A model generated the notes under the pieces. It was not told where the DNA came from, made no database searches, and saw only the letters and a program-made list of their open reading frames with translations. Below, one piece after another: positions 45,457 to 58,200 of a stretch of 64,000 nt of DNA; within the stretch, counting starts at the first letter, position 1, and each line of letters begins with the position of its first letter. The DNA is from Rhizobium album. Lineage in GTDB: Bacteria > Pseudomonadota > Alphaproteobacteria > Rhizobiales > Rhizobiaceae. The translations under genes were made by a program, and so were the position numbers. The stretch is taken from the NCBI RefSeq assembly GCF_003122325.1, contig NZ_QFBC01000007.1, positions 62,001 to 126,000 on the forward strand. Direction: 5' to 3'.

Positions 45457-45933
45457 TCAGGCAGCCAGTTCGTCGGCTTCGCTTTCCTTGAACATCTTGG
45501 CGAGGTTGAGGAAGCAGATCATGCCGTTTTCATTGGCGATGATGCCTTCGGAATAGGACTTGTCGAAGGAGGCGGTGACTTCGGGAACCGGCTGGACCTG
45601 GCCGCTCTGGATCGTCAGAATGTCCGAAACGCGGTCGACCAGCATGCCGATGACCATGTTGTGGACTTCCGCGACGACGATGGCGCTGCGCTCGTTGGCG
45701 ACGGTGCTCTTCATGCCGAGCTTGTAGGCGAGGTCGATGATCGGGATCACCGAGCCGCGCAGGTTCATCACGCCGATGACATCTGCCGGCGAATGCGGGA
45801 TCGGCGTCGAGGGTGCCCAGCCGCGGATTTCGCGGATCGTCGTCGTCTTGACGCAGAACTCCTGATCGTGGAGGCGGAATGCAATGATTTCCAGGGTTTC
45901 CCCGCCGTAGCTGGCGGAATTGATCGTAGCCAT
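45457..45933 (-). CDS. cheW: Chemotaxis coupling protein CheW
   Basis: A 158-residue CheW-domain protein linking chemoreceptors to the CheA kinase. It has the double beta-barrel pattern EIIAFRLHDQEFCVKTTTIR, the receptor/CheA-binding stretch VIGVMNLRGSVIPIIDLA and the later ILTIQSGQVQPVPEV. The ATG at 45933 (MATINSAS) follows GGGAAGAA and gives normal length. It is beside a chemoreceptor gene (upstream in the map, same strand) but away from any cheA operon in this window, so it is likely an extra CheW copy. Confidence 0.88.
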   Translation of the reverse strand: MATINSASYGGETLEIIAFRLHDQEFCVKTTTIREIRGWAPSTPIPHSPADVIGVMNLRGSVIPIIDLAYKLGMKSTVANERSAIVVAEVHNMVIGMLVDRVSDILTIQSGQVQPVPEVTASFDKSYSEGIIANENGMICFLNLAKMFKESEADELAA

Positions 45934-46059
45934 CGAATTTCTTCCCAACGTTCCTGAGCCAGGGCAGAATCGACAGCACCAGAATGGCACGGACGACCTT
46001 TGCCTTTCACGCGCGGAAAGCATGACCTTCCGACGCCCTGGGGAAAACCTTAACGGAAG

Positions 46060-46091
46060 TTCCTTTCACAATTCTAAATCGGTGAAAGGAA
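46060..46091. repeat. Perfect 10-bp inverted repeat upstream of cheW
   Basis: TTCCTTTCAC and GTGAAAGGAA are 12 bp apart in the 206-bp gap between arginase and cheW genes. There is no T-run beside it. It could be an operator for cheW or an unusual terminator for the arginase gene. Confidence 0.45.
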
Positions 46092-46139
46092 GGCTTCTAA
46101 CGTTACCGATGGCGCGTATCGGCGCACCCCGTGGCGAAA

Positions 46140-47075
46140 TCAGGCGGCGCGTGTCGGGCGGTCGAAAATCCGCCGGCCGAACAGGCTGGCCGTCAGTTCC
46201 ACCATCACCCGGGCGCTCTTGCCCCGGTCGTCGAGGAACGGATTGAGTTCGACGATATCCAGCGACGATACCAGGCCGCTGTCCGACAGCATCTCCATCA
46301 CCAGATGCGCCTCGCGGAAAGTGGCGCCACCCGGGACCGTCGTGCCGACGCCCGGCGCCAGGTCCGGATCGAGGAAATCGACATCGAGGCTGACATGCAG
46401 CAAGCCGTTGACCGCCTCGACCTCGTTTATGATTCGCCGCATAATCGCCGCAACGCCGAGTTCGTCGATCGCTCGCATGTCGAAGACGTTGACGCCATGT
46501 TCGGCCACCAGTTCGCGCTCGGTCGGATCGACGGAGCGAATGCCGACCTGGTAGACTTTTCGCGGATCGACCAGCGGACGGCCCGCCGGCAGGATCGGTG
46601 AAAACTCCGCCTGGCCGCAGAAGAAGGCGACCGGCATGCCGTGGATATTGCCGGAAGGCGAGGTGTCCGGCGTGTTGAAATCAGCATGCGCATCCAGCCA
46701 GAGCACGAAGAGCGGTCGACCGGTTTCCGCCGCATGGCGCGCCATGCCGGAGACGCTGCCCATGGCCAAGGCATGGTCGCCACCGAGCGCGATCGGCAGC
46801 TTGGCGGCATTGGCGACGTCGTAGGTCGCGGCCTCCAGCGCACGGGTGAACGCCGCGACCACCTGCAACTGGTTGGCGCCGGGATGATCGGCAAGATCGG
46901 CCGCCGGCTGCGGGCGCAAGTCGCCATGGTCGGAAACCGAATGCCCGAGGTCGGTCAGCGCCTGGCGAATACCCGCGATCCGCAAGGCCGCCGGCCCCAT
47001 GGCCGCGCCGCCACGGCCGGCGCCCTCTTCCAGCGGGACGCCGATCAGGGTGATGGAGGTGGGGCGTGTGTTCAT
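46140..47075 (-). CDS. rocF: Arginase
   Basis: Hydrolyses L-arginine to ornithine and urea. The 311-residue ureohydrolase has all binuclear Mn ligands: H101 (GGDHALAMG), D128/H130/D132 (DAHADFNTP) and D231/D233 (SLDVDFLDPDLAPG), plus the substrate loop. The final AHLVMEML and DIVELNP are also family features. The ATG at 47075 (MNTRPTS) has AGGATCC upstream; a longer reading would add a basic leader. It is divergent from an Lrp/AsnC-type regulator, the arrangement of arginine-responsive control in related bacteria. Confidence 0.93.
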   Translation of the reverse strand: MNTRPTSITLIGVPLEEGAGRGGAAMGPAALRIAGIRQALTDLGHSVSDHGDLRPQPAADLADHPGANQLQVVAAFTRALEAATYDVANAAKLPIALGGDHALAMGSVSGMARHAAETGRPLFVLWLDAHADFNTPDTSPSGNIHGMPVAFFCGQAEFSPILPAGRPLVDPRKVYQVGIRSVDPTERELVAEHGVNVFDMRAIDELGVAAIMRRIINEVEAVNGLLHVSLDVDFLDPDLAPGVGTTVPGGATFREAHLVMEMLSDSGLVSSLDIVELNPFLDDRGKSARVMVELTASLFGRRIFDRPTRAA

Positions 47076-47214
47076 GGCGGATCCTGCAAAGCGACGGAGC
47101 AAAAACGATCGCACCATTATGGAAAGCTTGCATGACAGCAAATAGATGGAAAATTGCGAAAATCGCTGGCAATATGCGCAAATTGCACAATGCAGCTTTA
47201 CATGTTGAGAGCCG
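47076..47214. promoter_or_regulatory. Arginase/Lrp-type regulator intergenic operator region
   Basis: An AT-rich 139-bp divergent gap. It holds GCAAT-N8-ATTGC (47169-47186) and TGCA-N3-TGCA (47184-47194) as overlapping inverted repeats and several TTGC/GCAA words. Lrp/AsnC proteins often bind such imperfect repeats; this is the likely site for the divergent regulator. Confidence 0.4.
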
Positions 47215-47643
47215 ATGGACGACCTTGATCGCGATCTTCTGGGCGCCCTGCGTCACAACGCCCGGATGCCCTTGTCTTCGCTGGCCGCCGCAACCGGCGC
47301 CTCGCGGGCAACGGTCACCGCCAGGATCGAACGCATGGTCGCCAACGGCACCATCGCGGCCTTCACCATCCGCACCGGCCACGAGATCCGCTCCAGCGGC
47401 GTGCGAGCCATCGTGATGATCGAGGTTTTGGGAAAGCTTGCCGACAAGGTGGCGCAACAGCTGCGCGGCATGCCGCAGGTGCGGGCGTTGCACAGCACCA
47501 ACGGCCGCTGGGATTTCATCGCCGAACTGGAGGATCGCGATCTCGCGACGTTCGACGAGACCCTGCGCCGCATCCGCCTGATCGAAGGCATCAACTCGAC
47601 GGAGACCAATATTCTGCTGAAGACCAGCAAGACGAGTTTCTGA
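47215..47643 (+). CDS. Lrp/AsnC-family regulator, probable arginine-responsive
   Basis: A 142-residue Lrp/AsnC protein with an N-terminal HTH (about 1-55: LDRDLLGALRHNARMPLSSLAAATGASRATVTARIERM) and a C-terminal RAM (ligand and oligomer) domain ending in ETNILLKTSKTSF. It is divergent from the arginase gene, which it very likely activates in the presence of arginine or ornithine, as analogous Lrp proteins do. The start ATG at 47215 directly opens the HTH. Confidence 0.88.
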   Translation: MDDLDRDLLGALRHNARMPLSSLAAATGASRATVTARIERMVANGTIAAFTIRTGHEIRSSGVRAIVMIEVLGKLADKVAQQLRGMPQVRALHSTNGRWDFIAELEDRDLATFDETLRRIRLIEGINSTETNILLKTSKTSF

Positions 47644-47652
47644 TTCGCAAAC

Positions 47653-47677
47653 GAAAAAGGGCAGCCCAAGGCTGCCC
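47653..47677 (-). terminator. Rho-independent terminator of the atp operon
   Basis: On the minus strand GGGCAGCC-TTG-GGCTGCCC forms a perfect 8-bp stem with a 3-base loop followed by TTTTTC. On the plus strand it lies 15 bp past the Lrp gene and may also stop that transcript. Confidence 0.88.
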
Positions 47678-47702
47678 CGAAATCTTTTCCGTCGAAACCC
47701 GA

Positions 47703-48110
47703 TCAGGCCGGAACGACGATACCGTTCAGATGGGTCAGCTCTGCGAGATGGCGCTCCAGATGGAACTTGTGGTCGTCGTTGGTGGCTGCTGCGATATCGC
47801 CACGGGCAGCGTCGATGCGCTTCTGCAGCGTTTCGCGGTTCAGCTCTTCCATCGGCACGGCGGATTCGGCCAGCAGCGTGCAGCCCGTCGGCAGGATATC
47901 GGCAAAACCGCCGAACACGACGTAGCGCGAAACCTTGCCCGAAGCGGCCTTCACTGTCACGATGCCCGGCTTGATCGTCGTCATCGTCGGCGCATGGTTG
48001 GCCATGACGGTCATTTCGCCTTCGGTTGCCGGAATGACGACTTCGCTGACCTTCTCCGACAGGAGCAGACGCTCGGGAGAAACGAGTTCAAAATTGAAAT
48101 TGTCGGCCAT
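47703..48110 (-). CDS. atpC: ATP synthase epsilon subunit
   Basis: The 135-residue epsilon subunit of F1, part of the central stalk and of self-inhibition. The N-terminal beta-sandwich (FELVSPERLLLSEKVSEVVIP) and GEMTVMANHAPTMTTIKPG are typical; the C-terminal helical part is present (LNRETLQKRIDAARGDI). The ATG at 48110 (MADNFNFELV) matches family length. It is last in atpHAGDC, 79 bp after atpD. Confidence 0.95.
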   Translation of the reverse strand: MADNFNFELVSPERLLLSEKVSEVVIPATEGEMTVMANHAPTMTTIKPGIVTVKAASGKVSRYVVFGGFADILPTGCTLLAESAVPMEELNRETLQKRIDAARGDIAAATNDDHKFHLERHLAELTHLNGIVVPA

Positions 48111-48189
48111 GACGAATTCACTCTTCCGTTGGATCGTATTCGGACGCTGGCGCGCTGGAAATTCCGACACGCCAGACGTTTATCGATGA

Positions 48190-50534
<2,345 letters not shown>

Positions 50535-50560
50535 CCCTGATCCGTCCTAACTTGGCCTTA

Positions 50561-52090
50561 TCAGGCGAAAGACTTGGCGTAGCTGTCGAGTGCGGCCTTC
50601 AGCTTGGCGCGGGTGTCATCGCTCAACTGCTTCTCGGTGCGGATCGCGTCGAGGATCGCCTTGCCTTCCGAGCGGAGGTAGGAGAGGAAGCCCTGCTCGA
50701 ACTTTCCGACCTGGTTGACGGCGATCTTGTCGAGGTAGCCGTTGACGCCAGCGAAGATCACCGAAACCTGCTCTTCCGTCTTCAGCGGCGAGAACTGCGG
50801 CTGCTTCAGGAGTTCCGTCAGGCGGGCACCGCGGTTCAGGAGGCGCTGCGTTGCCGCATCGAGGTCCGAACCGAACTGCGCGAAGGCGGCCATTTCGCGA
50901 TACTGGGCGAGTTCGCCCTTGATCGAGCCGGCAACCTGCTTCATCGCCTTGATCTGAGCCGAAGAACCGACGCGGGAAACCGACAGACCGACGTTAACGG
51001 CCGGGCGGATACCCTGGTAGAACAGGTCGGTTTCAAGGAAGATCTGGCCATCGGTGATCGAGATCACGTTAGTCGGAATGAAGGCCGAAACGTCGTTACC
51101 CTGGGTTTCGATAACCGGCAGAGCGGTGAGCGAACCGGCACCCTTTTCGTCGTTGAGCTTTGCAGCGCGTTCGAGCAGGCGGGAATGCAGGTAGAAAACG
51201 TCGCCGGGATAGGCTTCGCGGCCCGGAGGACGACGCAGCAACAGCGACATCTGGCGGTAAGCAACGGCCTGCTTGGACAGGTCGTCGTAACCGATCAGGG
51301 CGTGCTGGCCGTTGTCACGGAAGTATTCGCCCATGGCGCAACCGGCAAACGGCGCGAGGTACTGCATCGGCGCCGGATCGGAAGCCGTAGCGGCAACGAC
51401 GATCGAATACTTCAGCGCGCCGCGTTCTTCGAGAACCTTGACGAACTGGGCAACGGTCGAACGCTTCTGGCCGATGGCGACGTAGACGCAGAACAGCTTT
51501 TCGCTGTCCGGGCCGTTGTCGTGGATGGCCTTCTGGTTCAGGATCGTGTCGAGAATGATGGCGGTCTTGCCGGTCTGGCGGTCGCCGATGACAAGCTCGC
51601 GCTGGCCGCGGCCGACCGGGATGAGCGCGTCGATAGCCTTGAGGCCGGTCGACATCGGCTCATGCACCGACTTGCGCGGGATGATGCCGGGCGCCTTGAC
51701 GTCGACGCGCGAACGGCGCGACGCATTGATCGGGCCCTTGCCGTCGATCGGGTTGCCGAGGGCGTCGACGACGCGGCCGAGCAGTTCCGGACCGACCGGA
51801 ACGTCAACGATGGCGCCGGTCCGCTTGACGGTGTCGCCTTCCTTGATCTCGCGGTCCGAGCCGAAGATAACCACGCCGACGTTGTCGGCTTCGAGGTTCA
51901 GCGCCATGCCGCGGATGCCACCGGGGAACTCGACCATTTCGCCGGCCTGGACGTTGTCGAGGCCGTAGACGCGGGCGATACCGTCACCGACGGAGAGCAC
52001 CTGGCCGACTTCCGAGACTTCAGCCTCTTTGCCGAAATTTTTGATCTGATCTTTCAGGATTGCGGAAATTTCCGCGGCGCGGATATCCAT
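50561..52090 (-). CDS. atpA: ATP synthase alpha subunit
   Basis: The 509-residue non-catalytic nucleotide-binding subunit of F1. The P-loop GDRQTGKTA (about 169-177), [17 protein letters not shown]-type C-terminal half (here [18 protein letters not shown]) and the arginine-finger region are as expected. Its ATG overlaps the atpH stop (TGATG), so atpH and atpA are coupled. Confidence 0.97.
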   Translation of the reverse strand: MDIRAAEISAILKDQIKNFGKEAEVSEVGQVLSVGDGIARVYGLDNVQAGEMVEFPGGIRGMALNLEADNVGVVIFGSDREIKEGDTVKRTGAIVDVPVGPELLGRVVDALGNPIDGKGPINASRRSRVDVKAPGIIPRKSVHEPMSTGLKAIDALIPVGRGQRELVIGDRQTGKTAIILDTILNQKAIHDNGPDSEKLFCVYVAIGQKRSTVAQFVKVLEERGALKYSIVVAATASDPAPMQYLAPFAGCAMGEYFRDNGQHALIGYDDLSKQAVAYRQMSLLLRRPPGREAYPGDVFYLHSRLLERAAKLNDEKGAGSLTALPVIETQGNDVSAFIPTNVISITDGQIFLETDLFYQGIRPAVNVGLSVSRVGSSAQIKAMKQVAGSIKGELAQYREMAAFAQFGSDLDAATQRLLNRGARLTELLKQPQFSPLKTEEQVSVIFAGVNGYLDKIAVNQVGKFEQGFLSYLRSEGKAILDAIRTEKQLSDDTRAKLKAALDSYAKSFA

Positions 52091-52656
52091 CAGCCAACCT
52101 CTTTCAATGCGAGCTTAAGAGTAGAGAGTTTGGTGCGAAGCGACGTATCGATCTGCCGCGACCCGACCTTGACGATCAGGCCGCCGAGGATCGACGGATC
52201 GACCGTGACGGCGATCGCCACGTTCTTTCCGGTCACGCCCTTCAGCGCCGCCTTCAGTTCATTTTCCTGCGCCTGATCGAGCGCATGCGCCGAGGTTACT
52301 TCGGCGGTAATTTCACCACGATGACGGGCAGCGATGATCTTGAAACCCTTGATCATGCCCGGCAGCGCGAAAAGACGGCGGTTACCGGCAACCACCTTGA
52401 GGAAATTGGCGACCAGACCGCTGATGCCGGCCTTTTCGCAGATCGCGACCAGAGCCTTCGACTGGTCTTCAGCCGTAAAGACGGGGCTGGCGACCAGGCG
52501 CTTCAGATCGGCGCTCTCGTCGAGCAAGGCCTGGAAACGGTCAAGATCGGCGCTCACGCCTTCAACGACGCCCTCTTCCAGCGCAAGCTCGAAAAGCGAC
52601 GACGCATACCTTTCTGCTACACCTGAGATGAGCTGGGATGTGTCTGCCACGGGCAC
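52090..52656 (-). CDS. atpH: ATP synthase delta subunit
   Basis: The 188-residue peripheral-stalk subunit (OSCP-like) joining F1 to F0. The family pattern [15 protein letters not shown] at the N-terminus and [20 protein letters not shown] at the C-terminus are present. The start is read as GTG at 52656 (MPVADTSQL) because this matches the family N-terminus and length; upstream starts would add over 50 unrelated residues. It is first in atpHAGDC. F0 genes (a, b, c) are not in the window, the usual split arrangement in alphaproteobacteria. Confidence 0.93.
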   Translation of the reverse strand: MPVADTSQLISGVAERYASSLFELALEEGVVEGVSADLDRFQALLDESADLKRLVASPVFTAEDQSKALVAICEKAGISGLVANFLKVVAGNRRLFALPGMIKGFKIIAARHRGEITAEVTSAHALDQAQENELKAALKGVTGKNVAIAVTVDPSILGGLIVKVGSRQIDTSLRTKLSTLKLALKEVG

Positions 52657-52920
52657 AAATTTCCCTGATTTTCCTTCAAGAGTCGTACACCCCTGCGAAA
52701 GCGGTGTCATGTTCTTGAAATTGCTTCGGTTTCCCCCGAAAATGACCCAACATGGCGTCAGATCTTTTCCGAAATTCGGGGTCCGTCTAGCATAGGACGT
52801 TTGGACTCGCAACACGCGTATTCAACGATTGCGCCTTTCCTGTCGGATTCATGGAGAGGAAATGCGGCAAAATTACCGTAAAGCTGGATTGGCTTCCTTT
52901 TCCGCCGTCGCCGGCCAAAT
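52657..52920. other. Intergenic region upstream of atpH
   Basis: A 264-bp stretch that must contain the atp operon promoter (minus strand). Around 52780-52830 the minus strand has TTGCGA and TATGCTAGAC elements that may be part of it, but spacing is ambiguous. No gene seen. Confidence 0.35.
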
Positions 52921-53307
52921 TCAGACCCAGCCGAAGACGTAAAGCAGCGGCAGCACCGCGAGCACGACCTGCACAATCAGCAGTAGAAAATTGAACGGGA
53001 CACTGCCCCTGTCGGACATGATCGACAGGACACGAGCAAAGGCTGCCAGGGCGAACGAGGCGCCGAAGGCGAAATAGACCATCGGCTGGGCGAGCAGGAT
53101 CGCGGCAAGGCCGAAACCGAGATAAAAACCGCCGATCGTCGAACGCGCCTCGCCATAAGCGCTAGGGCGCCCCTCGCGGGTCTGCAGGCGAAAGAAGCGG
53201 AAGGTCAGTCCCGGCGCGAACATCATGACAAAACCGGCAAAGGCGGTAAACGCCGCCGCGCCAAACGCCAGCTGCTCCCCAAGCTGGGCCGGAAAATAGA
53301 ACTCCAT
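52921..53307 (-). CDS. DUF4345-like small membrane protein
   Basis: A 128-residue integral membrane protein with four predicted segments (about 12-33, 52-73, 76-95, 105-126). The loop RPSAYGEARSTIGGFYLGFG between segments 1 and 2 is typical of the DUF4345/AGROH133-type family. The function is unknown. The start ATG at 53307 (MEFYFPAQLG) was picked as the only one close to the first segment; the longer upstream reading is not supported. It sits alone between atpH and priA on the same strand. Confidence 0.75.
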   Translation of the reverse strand: MEFYFPAQLGEQLAFGAAAFTAFAGFVMMFAPGLTFRFFRLQTREGRPSAYGEARSTIGGFYLGFGLAAILLAQPMVYFAFGASFALAAFARVLSIMSDRGSVPFNFLLLIVQVVLAVLPLLYVFGWV

Positions 53308-53443
53308 GCGAATGCCCCTGTGTCGTCCCCTCTGGATGTGCCGATTTATGACACGAAGCCTCGGATGGGGAAATGCGGCGAGCCGGCTGGCCACAGCGAT
53401 TTCTTCATACATAAGCGCTTCGAAATACAAGATTTCCGCAGCG

Positions 53444-55663
53444 TCAGAGGAAACTCTGCGGATCGATGTCGAGCTGGGTGTGCACGCTGCCGCGCTCCTT
53501 CGGCCCGTTGGCCAGCATTTCACGCAGGAACGACTGGATATCGCTGTTCCGGCGGCCGTGGACCAGCAGCCGGAACCGGTGACGGCCGCGAATGAGCGCC
53601 AGCGGCGCCTCTGCCGGACCGAGGACGGAAATGCCGCTGACCTGCGGCGCCGCCTGCCGCAGGCCGCGTGCATGAATTTCGGCATCCTGACGCGTATCGG
53701 CGGAAACGATGATCGAGGCCAGCCGGCCGAAAGGCGGCAGCACCGCCTTTTCCCGTTCAAAGATTTCGCGATCGTAGAAAGCGCCGGAATCGCCCGAAAC
53801 GATCGCCTGCATCACCGGATGCTGCGGCTGGTAGGTCTGCAGCAGGCCATGGCTCTTCAGGCCGGTTCGGCCAGCGCGGCCGGTGACCTGCGACAGGAGT
53901 TGGAAGGTGCGCTCGGCGGCGCGCGGATCGCCGTTCGCCAGTCCCAGATCGGCATCGACGATGCCCACCAGCGTCATCAGCGGGAAATTGTGGCCCTTGG
54001 CGACCAGCTGGGTGCCGATGACGATATCCGCCTCCCCCTTGGCGATCGCATCCAGCTCCAGCCGCAGTCGCTTGACGCCGCCCATGATGTCGGAGGAGAG
54101 CACGATGGTGCGCGCTTCGGGAAAATGCTGCTCCACCTCCTCGGCGATACGCTCGACGCCGGGACCGCAGGCGACGAGATGGTCGAACGTGCCGCATTCC
54201 GGGCAGGCTTCCGGCGTCTTCTCGGCATAACCGCACTGGTGGCACTGGATCTGGCCGCGGAAGCGATGCTCCACCAGCCAGCTCGAGCATTGCGGGCACT
54301 GGAAACGGTGGCCGCAGACGCGGCACAGCGTCAGCGGCGCATAACCGCGGCGATTGAGGAAGAGCAGCGACTGATGCCCCGACTTCACCGTCTTGTCGAT
54401 GGCGCGCAGCATCACCGGCGAGAGGAAGCCGCCACGCTGCGGCGGGTGGCGGCGCATGTCGACCAGATGCAGGTCCGGCAGCGCCGCATCTCCGAAGCGC
54501 GTCGGCAGGTGGATGGTGTTGTAGCGCCCCTGCTGGCCGTTGACCTGGCTTTCCACAGAAGGCGTCGCCGAGACGAGGATGACGGGAAAGCCGCTGATCC
54601 GGCCACGCACCACGGCCATGTCACGGGCGTTGTAATAGACGCGGTCCTCCTGCTTGTAGGCGGGGTCATGCTCCTCGTCGACGATGATCAGGCCAAGCTC
54701 CTCGAAGGGCAGGAACAGCGCCGATCGCGCCCCGGCCACGACCCTGACCTCGCCGGTCACCGCCTGGCGCCAGACCTTTTCGCGCATGCGCGGGCTGAGA
54801 TCGGAATGCCATTCGGCGGGTTTTGCGCCAAACCGGTCCTGGAAGCGTTCGAGGAAGGCAGCGGTCAGGGCGATTTCGGGCAGGAGGATCAGCACCTGCT
54901 TGCCGCGCCTGAGTGTCTCGGCCACCGCCTCGAAATAGACCTCGGTCTTGCCGGAGCCGGTGACGCCGTCGATCAGGGCGACCGAGAAGCCGCCTGCCGC
55001 GACATTTTCAAGGATCTCGGCAGCCGCCTCCTTCTGCGGGCCTTCGATGCGCGGTTCGATAAAATCCGGATCGGGCCGGGCGACGACCGGCGGCGGCGGC
55101 AAAAACACCGTTTCGAACAGGCCCTGCGTGATCAGCCCGTCAACGACACTCAGGGAAACGCCGGCGGCATGCGCCAGACCGCTGCGGGTCCAGGAAAGGC
55201 CGTCCTGGGCCATGTCGATCACCCGCGCCCGCGCCGGCGTCATCCGTTCCGGCATGCCGCCGAGAAACCGCAAGCCCTCCACCATCGGTTCGGGATCGAA
55301 GGCGGCCGGCGCGCGCAGCGCCATGCGCGCCACCAGCCCGGGCGGCGTCAGCGTGTAGCCGGCGATCCAGTTGACGAAGCTGCGCATATGCGCATCAAGC
55401 GGCGGGCAATCGAAGACCTTCTCGATCGGCCGTATCTTCTTGGGGTCGACCTTGCCGTCCTCCGGCCCCTCCCAGACGACGCCGATCACCTGCCGCGGCC
55501 CGAGCGGCACCTGCACGACGGAACCGGGCTCCACCGCCATGCCCTCCGGCACGGCATAAGAATAGGGGCCGGGCGCCGGCAAGGGCACCAGCACCGGAAC
55601 GGCACGCGTTGCAGCCGGCGCCTTCGAGAGCGGGCCGAACAGATCGGACGAATCGCCTGTCAT
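53444..55663 (-). CDS. priA: Primosomal replication-restart helicase PriA
   Basis: A 739-residue superfamily 2 DNA helicase that rebuilds stalled replication forks. In order it has a 3'-DNA-binding domain, Walker A GVTGSGKT (233-240), DEEHD (329-333), the zinc-binding CxxC pairs (CRVCGHRFQCPQC, CHQCGYAEKTPEACPEC, about 425-470) and the motif VI region GRAGR (about 610). Length is normal. The ATG at 55663 starts the conserved leader; a longer reading from 55705 is possible. It is followed by the DUF4345 gene 136 bp later. Confidence 0.95.
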   Translation of the reverse strand: MTGDSSDLFGPLSKAPAATRAVPVLVPLPAPGPYSYAVPEGMAVEPGSVVQVPLGPRQVIGVVWEGPEDGKVDPKKIRPIEKVFDCPPLDAHMRSFVNWIAGYTLTPPGLVARMALRAPAAFDPEPMVEGLRFLGGMPERMTPARARVIDMAQDGLSWTRSGLAHAAGVSLSVVDGLITQGLFETVFLPPPPVVARPDPDFIEPRIEGPQKEAAAEILENVAAGGFSVALIDGVTGSGKTEVYFEAVAETLRRGKQVLILLPEIALTAAFLERFQDRFGAKPAEWHSDLSPRMREKVWRQAVTGEVRVVAGARSALFLPFEELGLIIVDEEHDPAYKQEDRVYYNARDMAVVRGRISGFPVILVSATPSVESQVNGQQGRYNTIHLPTRFGDAALPDLHLVDMRRHPPQRGGFLSPVMLRAIDKTVKSGHQSLLFLNRRGYAPLTLCRVCGHRFQCPQCSSWLVEHRFRGQIQCHQCGYAEKTPEACPECGTFDHLVACGPGVERIAEEVEQHFPEARTIVLSSDIMGGVKRLRLELDAIAKGEADIVIGTQLVAKGHNFPLMTLVGIVDADLGLANGDPRAAERTFQLLSQVTGRAGRTGLKSHGLLQTYQPQHPVMQAIVSGDSGAFYDREIFEREKAVLPPFGRLASIIVSADTRQDAEIHARGLRQAAPQVSGISVLGPAEAPLALIRGRHRFRLLVHGRRNSDIQSFLREMLANGPKERGSVHTQLDIDPQSFL

Positions 55664-55717
55664 CGTGCCGGACCTTGCCGCGCCACGGCGCAAAAGAAAA
55701 CCCAAAACCGGCCCACC

Positions 55718-56854
55718 TCAGTCGCCGTCCTCGTCCATCAGCCCGGTCAGGCGCATGCCGTCGATCCAGGTGGCGCCCTCCCGGCGGATGACCCGGCGCG
55801 GACGGATGCCGCAGCGCGCGGCCACGGCGGATGCCAGCGCTTGCGAATGGGTGACGATCCAGATCTGGCTGCGCTGCGCGGCCTGGGCGATCATCCCGGC
55901 CAGCGGCTCCAGCATGTCCGGATGCAGACTGGCTTCGGGTTCGTTGAGCGCGATCAATGCCGGCTGGCGGTAGGACATCAGGGCACCCGCAAGCCCGAGG
56001 AACCGGATCTGGCCGTCGGAAAGTTCGCGCGGCTGGAACAGGCGTTGCGGAAAATCCGGAAAGGAAAGTGCAAATTCGGCATGTTCGCCCGGCTCCGGCA
56101 CATGCAGCCGGGCACCACCGAAGGCGGCGGCGATCGCCCGGTCGAGTTCCACCGTGTCCTCGCGGGTATGGACAAGCGTCGCGAAGACGGCCGCGAGATT
56201 GCCGCCGTCCTCATCGAGCAGCGGCGCGGTGACTGCCAGGCACGGTGCCCGCAGGGCCGAAGCCCGGTCGGTGCGAAACCCGTGGAAGAACCGCCAGCCT
56301 TCGACGGCACGGCGGAAAGTGCCGACTTCGGGATAATGGCCGGCGTCGCCCAGAAGCGCGATGGCGGTCTCGGAGGTCATCGCCTGCTCGGGATAGTCCT
56401 GCAGCCGGCCGGTCTCGCCGCGCACCGTAATACCCGGGCCGGCCCGCCGCATCATCGTCACCGGCCGCGACCCGGTTTCGATGGAAAACTCCTCCGCCTT
56501 GACCTGCGGCTCGAAGGCGAAGCCGGCTGCGGCCTTCGGCGGTCGGAGCCCGGCCTCCACCTGGTAACGGAAGGTCACCGCCCTCTCCTCGTCGAGAAGC
56601 TCGACGGCCAGCCTGATGCGGACGGCCTCGCCCTGCCGCCGCTTACCCGACCACAGCGCCGACGCCATGCCGCCCTCGGCGGCGATCTCATAGGCAAGAT
56701 TGCCGCGCACCGCCGCCTGCACGAGTTGCAATGCGCGGTAAAGATTGGATTTTCCCACGCCGTTCTCGCCGATGAACAGGTTCACCCCCGCCAGATCCAT
56801 GCGGATCGCACGTAGCGAACGATAATTGGCGGCAGACATCGAGCGAAGCAGCAT
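55718..56854 (-). CDS. RecF/SMC-like AAA family ATPase (AAA_21-type)
   Basis: A 378-residue ABC-type ATPase of the RecF-like predicted-ATPase group. Walker A is GENGVGKSN at about residue 31. The late motif LSDGQIRFLGLAGALM is an ABC signature-like block. It is followed by Walker B with LIALNEPEASLHPDML and the switch region IWIVTHSQ. Such single proteins are widespread and mostly unassigned, linked to DNA repair or defence. Start at 56854 (MLLRSMSAANYRSL) is by similarity of the N-terminus; 56863 and 56839 are alternatives and none has a clear ribosome site. It lies 54 bp upstream of priA on the same strand. Confidence 0.82.
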   Translation of the reverse strand: MLLRSMSAANYRSLRAIRMDLAGVNLFIGENGVGKSNLYRALQLVQAAVRGNLAYEIAAEGGMASALWSGKRRQGEAVRIRLAVELLDEERAVTFRYQVEAGLRPPKAAAGFAFEPQVKAEEFSIETGSRPVTMMRRAGPGITVRGETGRLQDYPEQAMTSETAIALLGDAGHYPEVGTFRRAVEGWRFFHGFRTDRASALRAPCLAVTAPLLDEDGGNLAAVFATLVHTREDTVELDRAIAAAFGGARLHVPEPGEHAEFALSFPDFPQRLFQPRELSDGQIRFLGLAGALMSYRQPALIALNEPEASLHPDMLEPLAGMIAQAAQRSQIWIVTHSQALASAVAARCGIRPRRVIRREGATWIDGMRLTGLMDEDGD

Positions 56855-57249
56855 GCGCAACATCTACACGATCGATCGGGGAAAAAGAATGTCCGACGGT
56901 CGGGCGGAACGGCGCAAAGACCGCATCCGCATCGTCGGCAAGATCGAAAACCATATGCCGTTCCAGCGCCCGTTGTCGCGTCTGCGGGATGACCATCTCG
57001 GCAATCGGGGTATCGACGATATGCCCGGGCCGCCCGTGGAAAACCAAGGCAATGGCATCGGCAAACTGTCCGGGGGCCGTCGGCGAAGCACGCCGAGACA
57101 TCGCGTCCTTCCATATGTCTCCCTGACAACGGAACATGATTTCAGCATGACAGCCGAAGCGGCGTTATCGATTCCCTAACCCGGTTCTCCGAAGATGCCG
57201 CTTCCATGGACAAAGACAAGCGCCTGAAGACAAAGATCGGGGTTACCGC
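56855..57249. other. Gene-poor gap, AAA ATPase to xerC, with a weak minus-strand frame
   Basis: A 395-bp divergent gap. A minus-strand frame starting at an ATG at 57101 (MSRRASPTAPGQFADAIALV) shows third-position GC bias until about 56830, but then overlaps the AAA ATPase start in another frame. It may be a small uncharacterised gene, a broken gene, or chance. No ribosome site as strong as for other genes here. No terminator or operator was seen. Confidence 0.3.
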
Positions 57250-58185
<936 letters not shown>

Positions 58186-58200
58186 ACGGCGCAGGAGATA

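Noticed and set aside
53306-56815. 1,169-residue open frame on the plus strand opposite priA and the AAA ATPase
   Set aside because: It is antisense to priA with intact helicase motifs, rich in Arg/His/Gly, with no recognisable domain.
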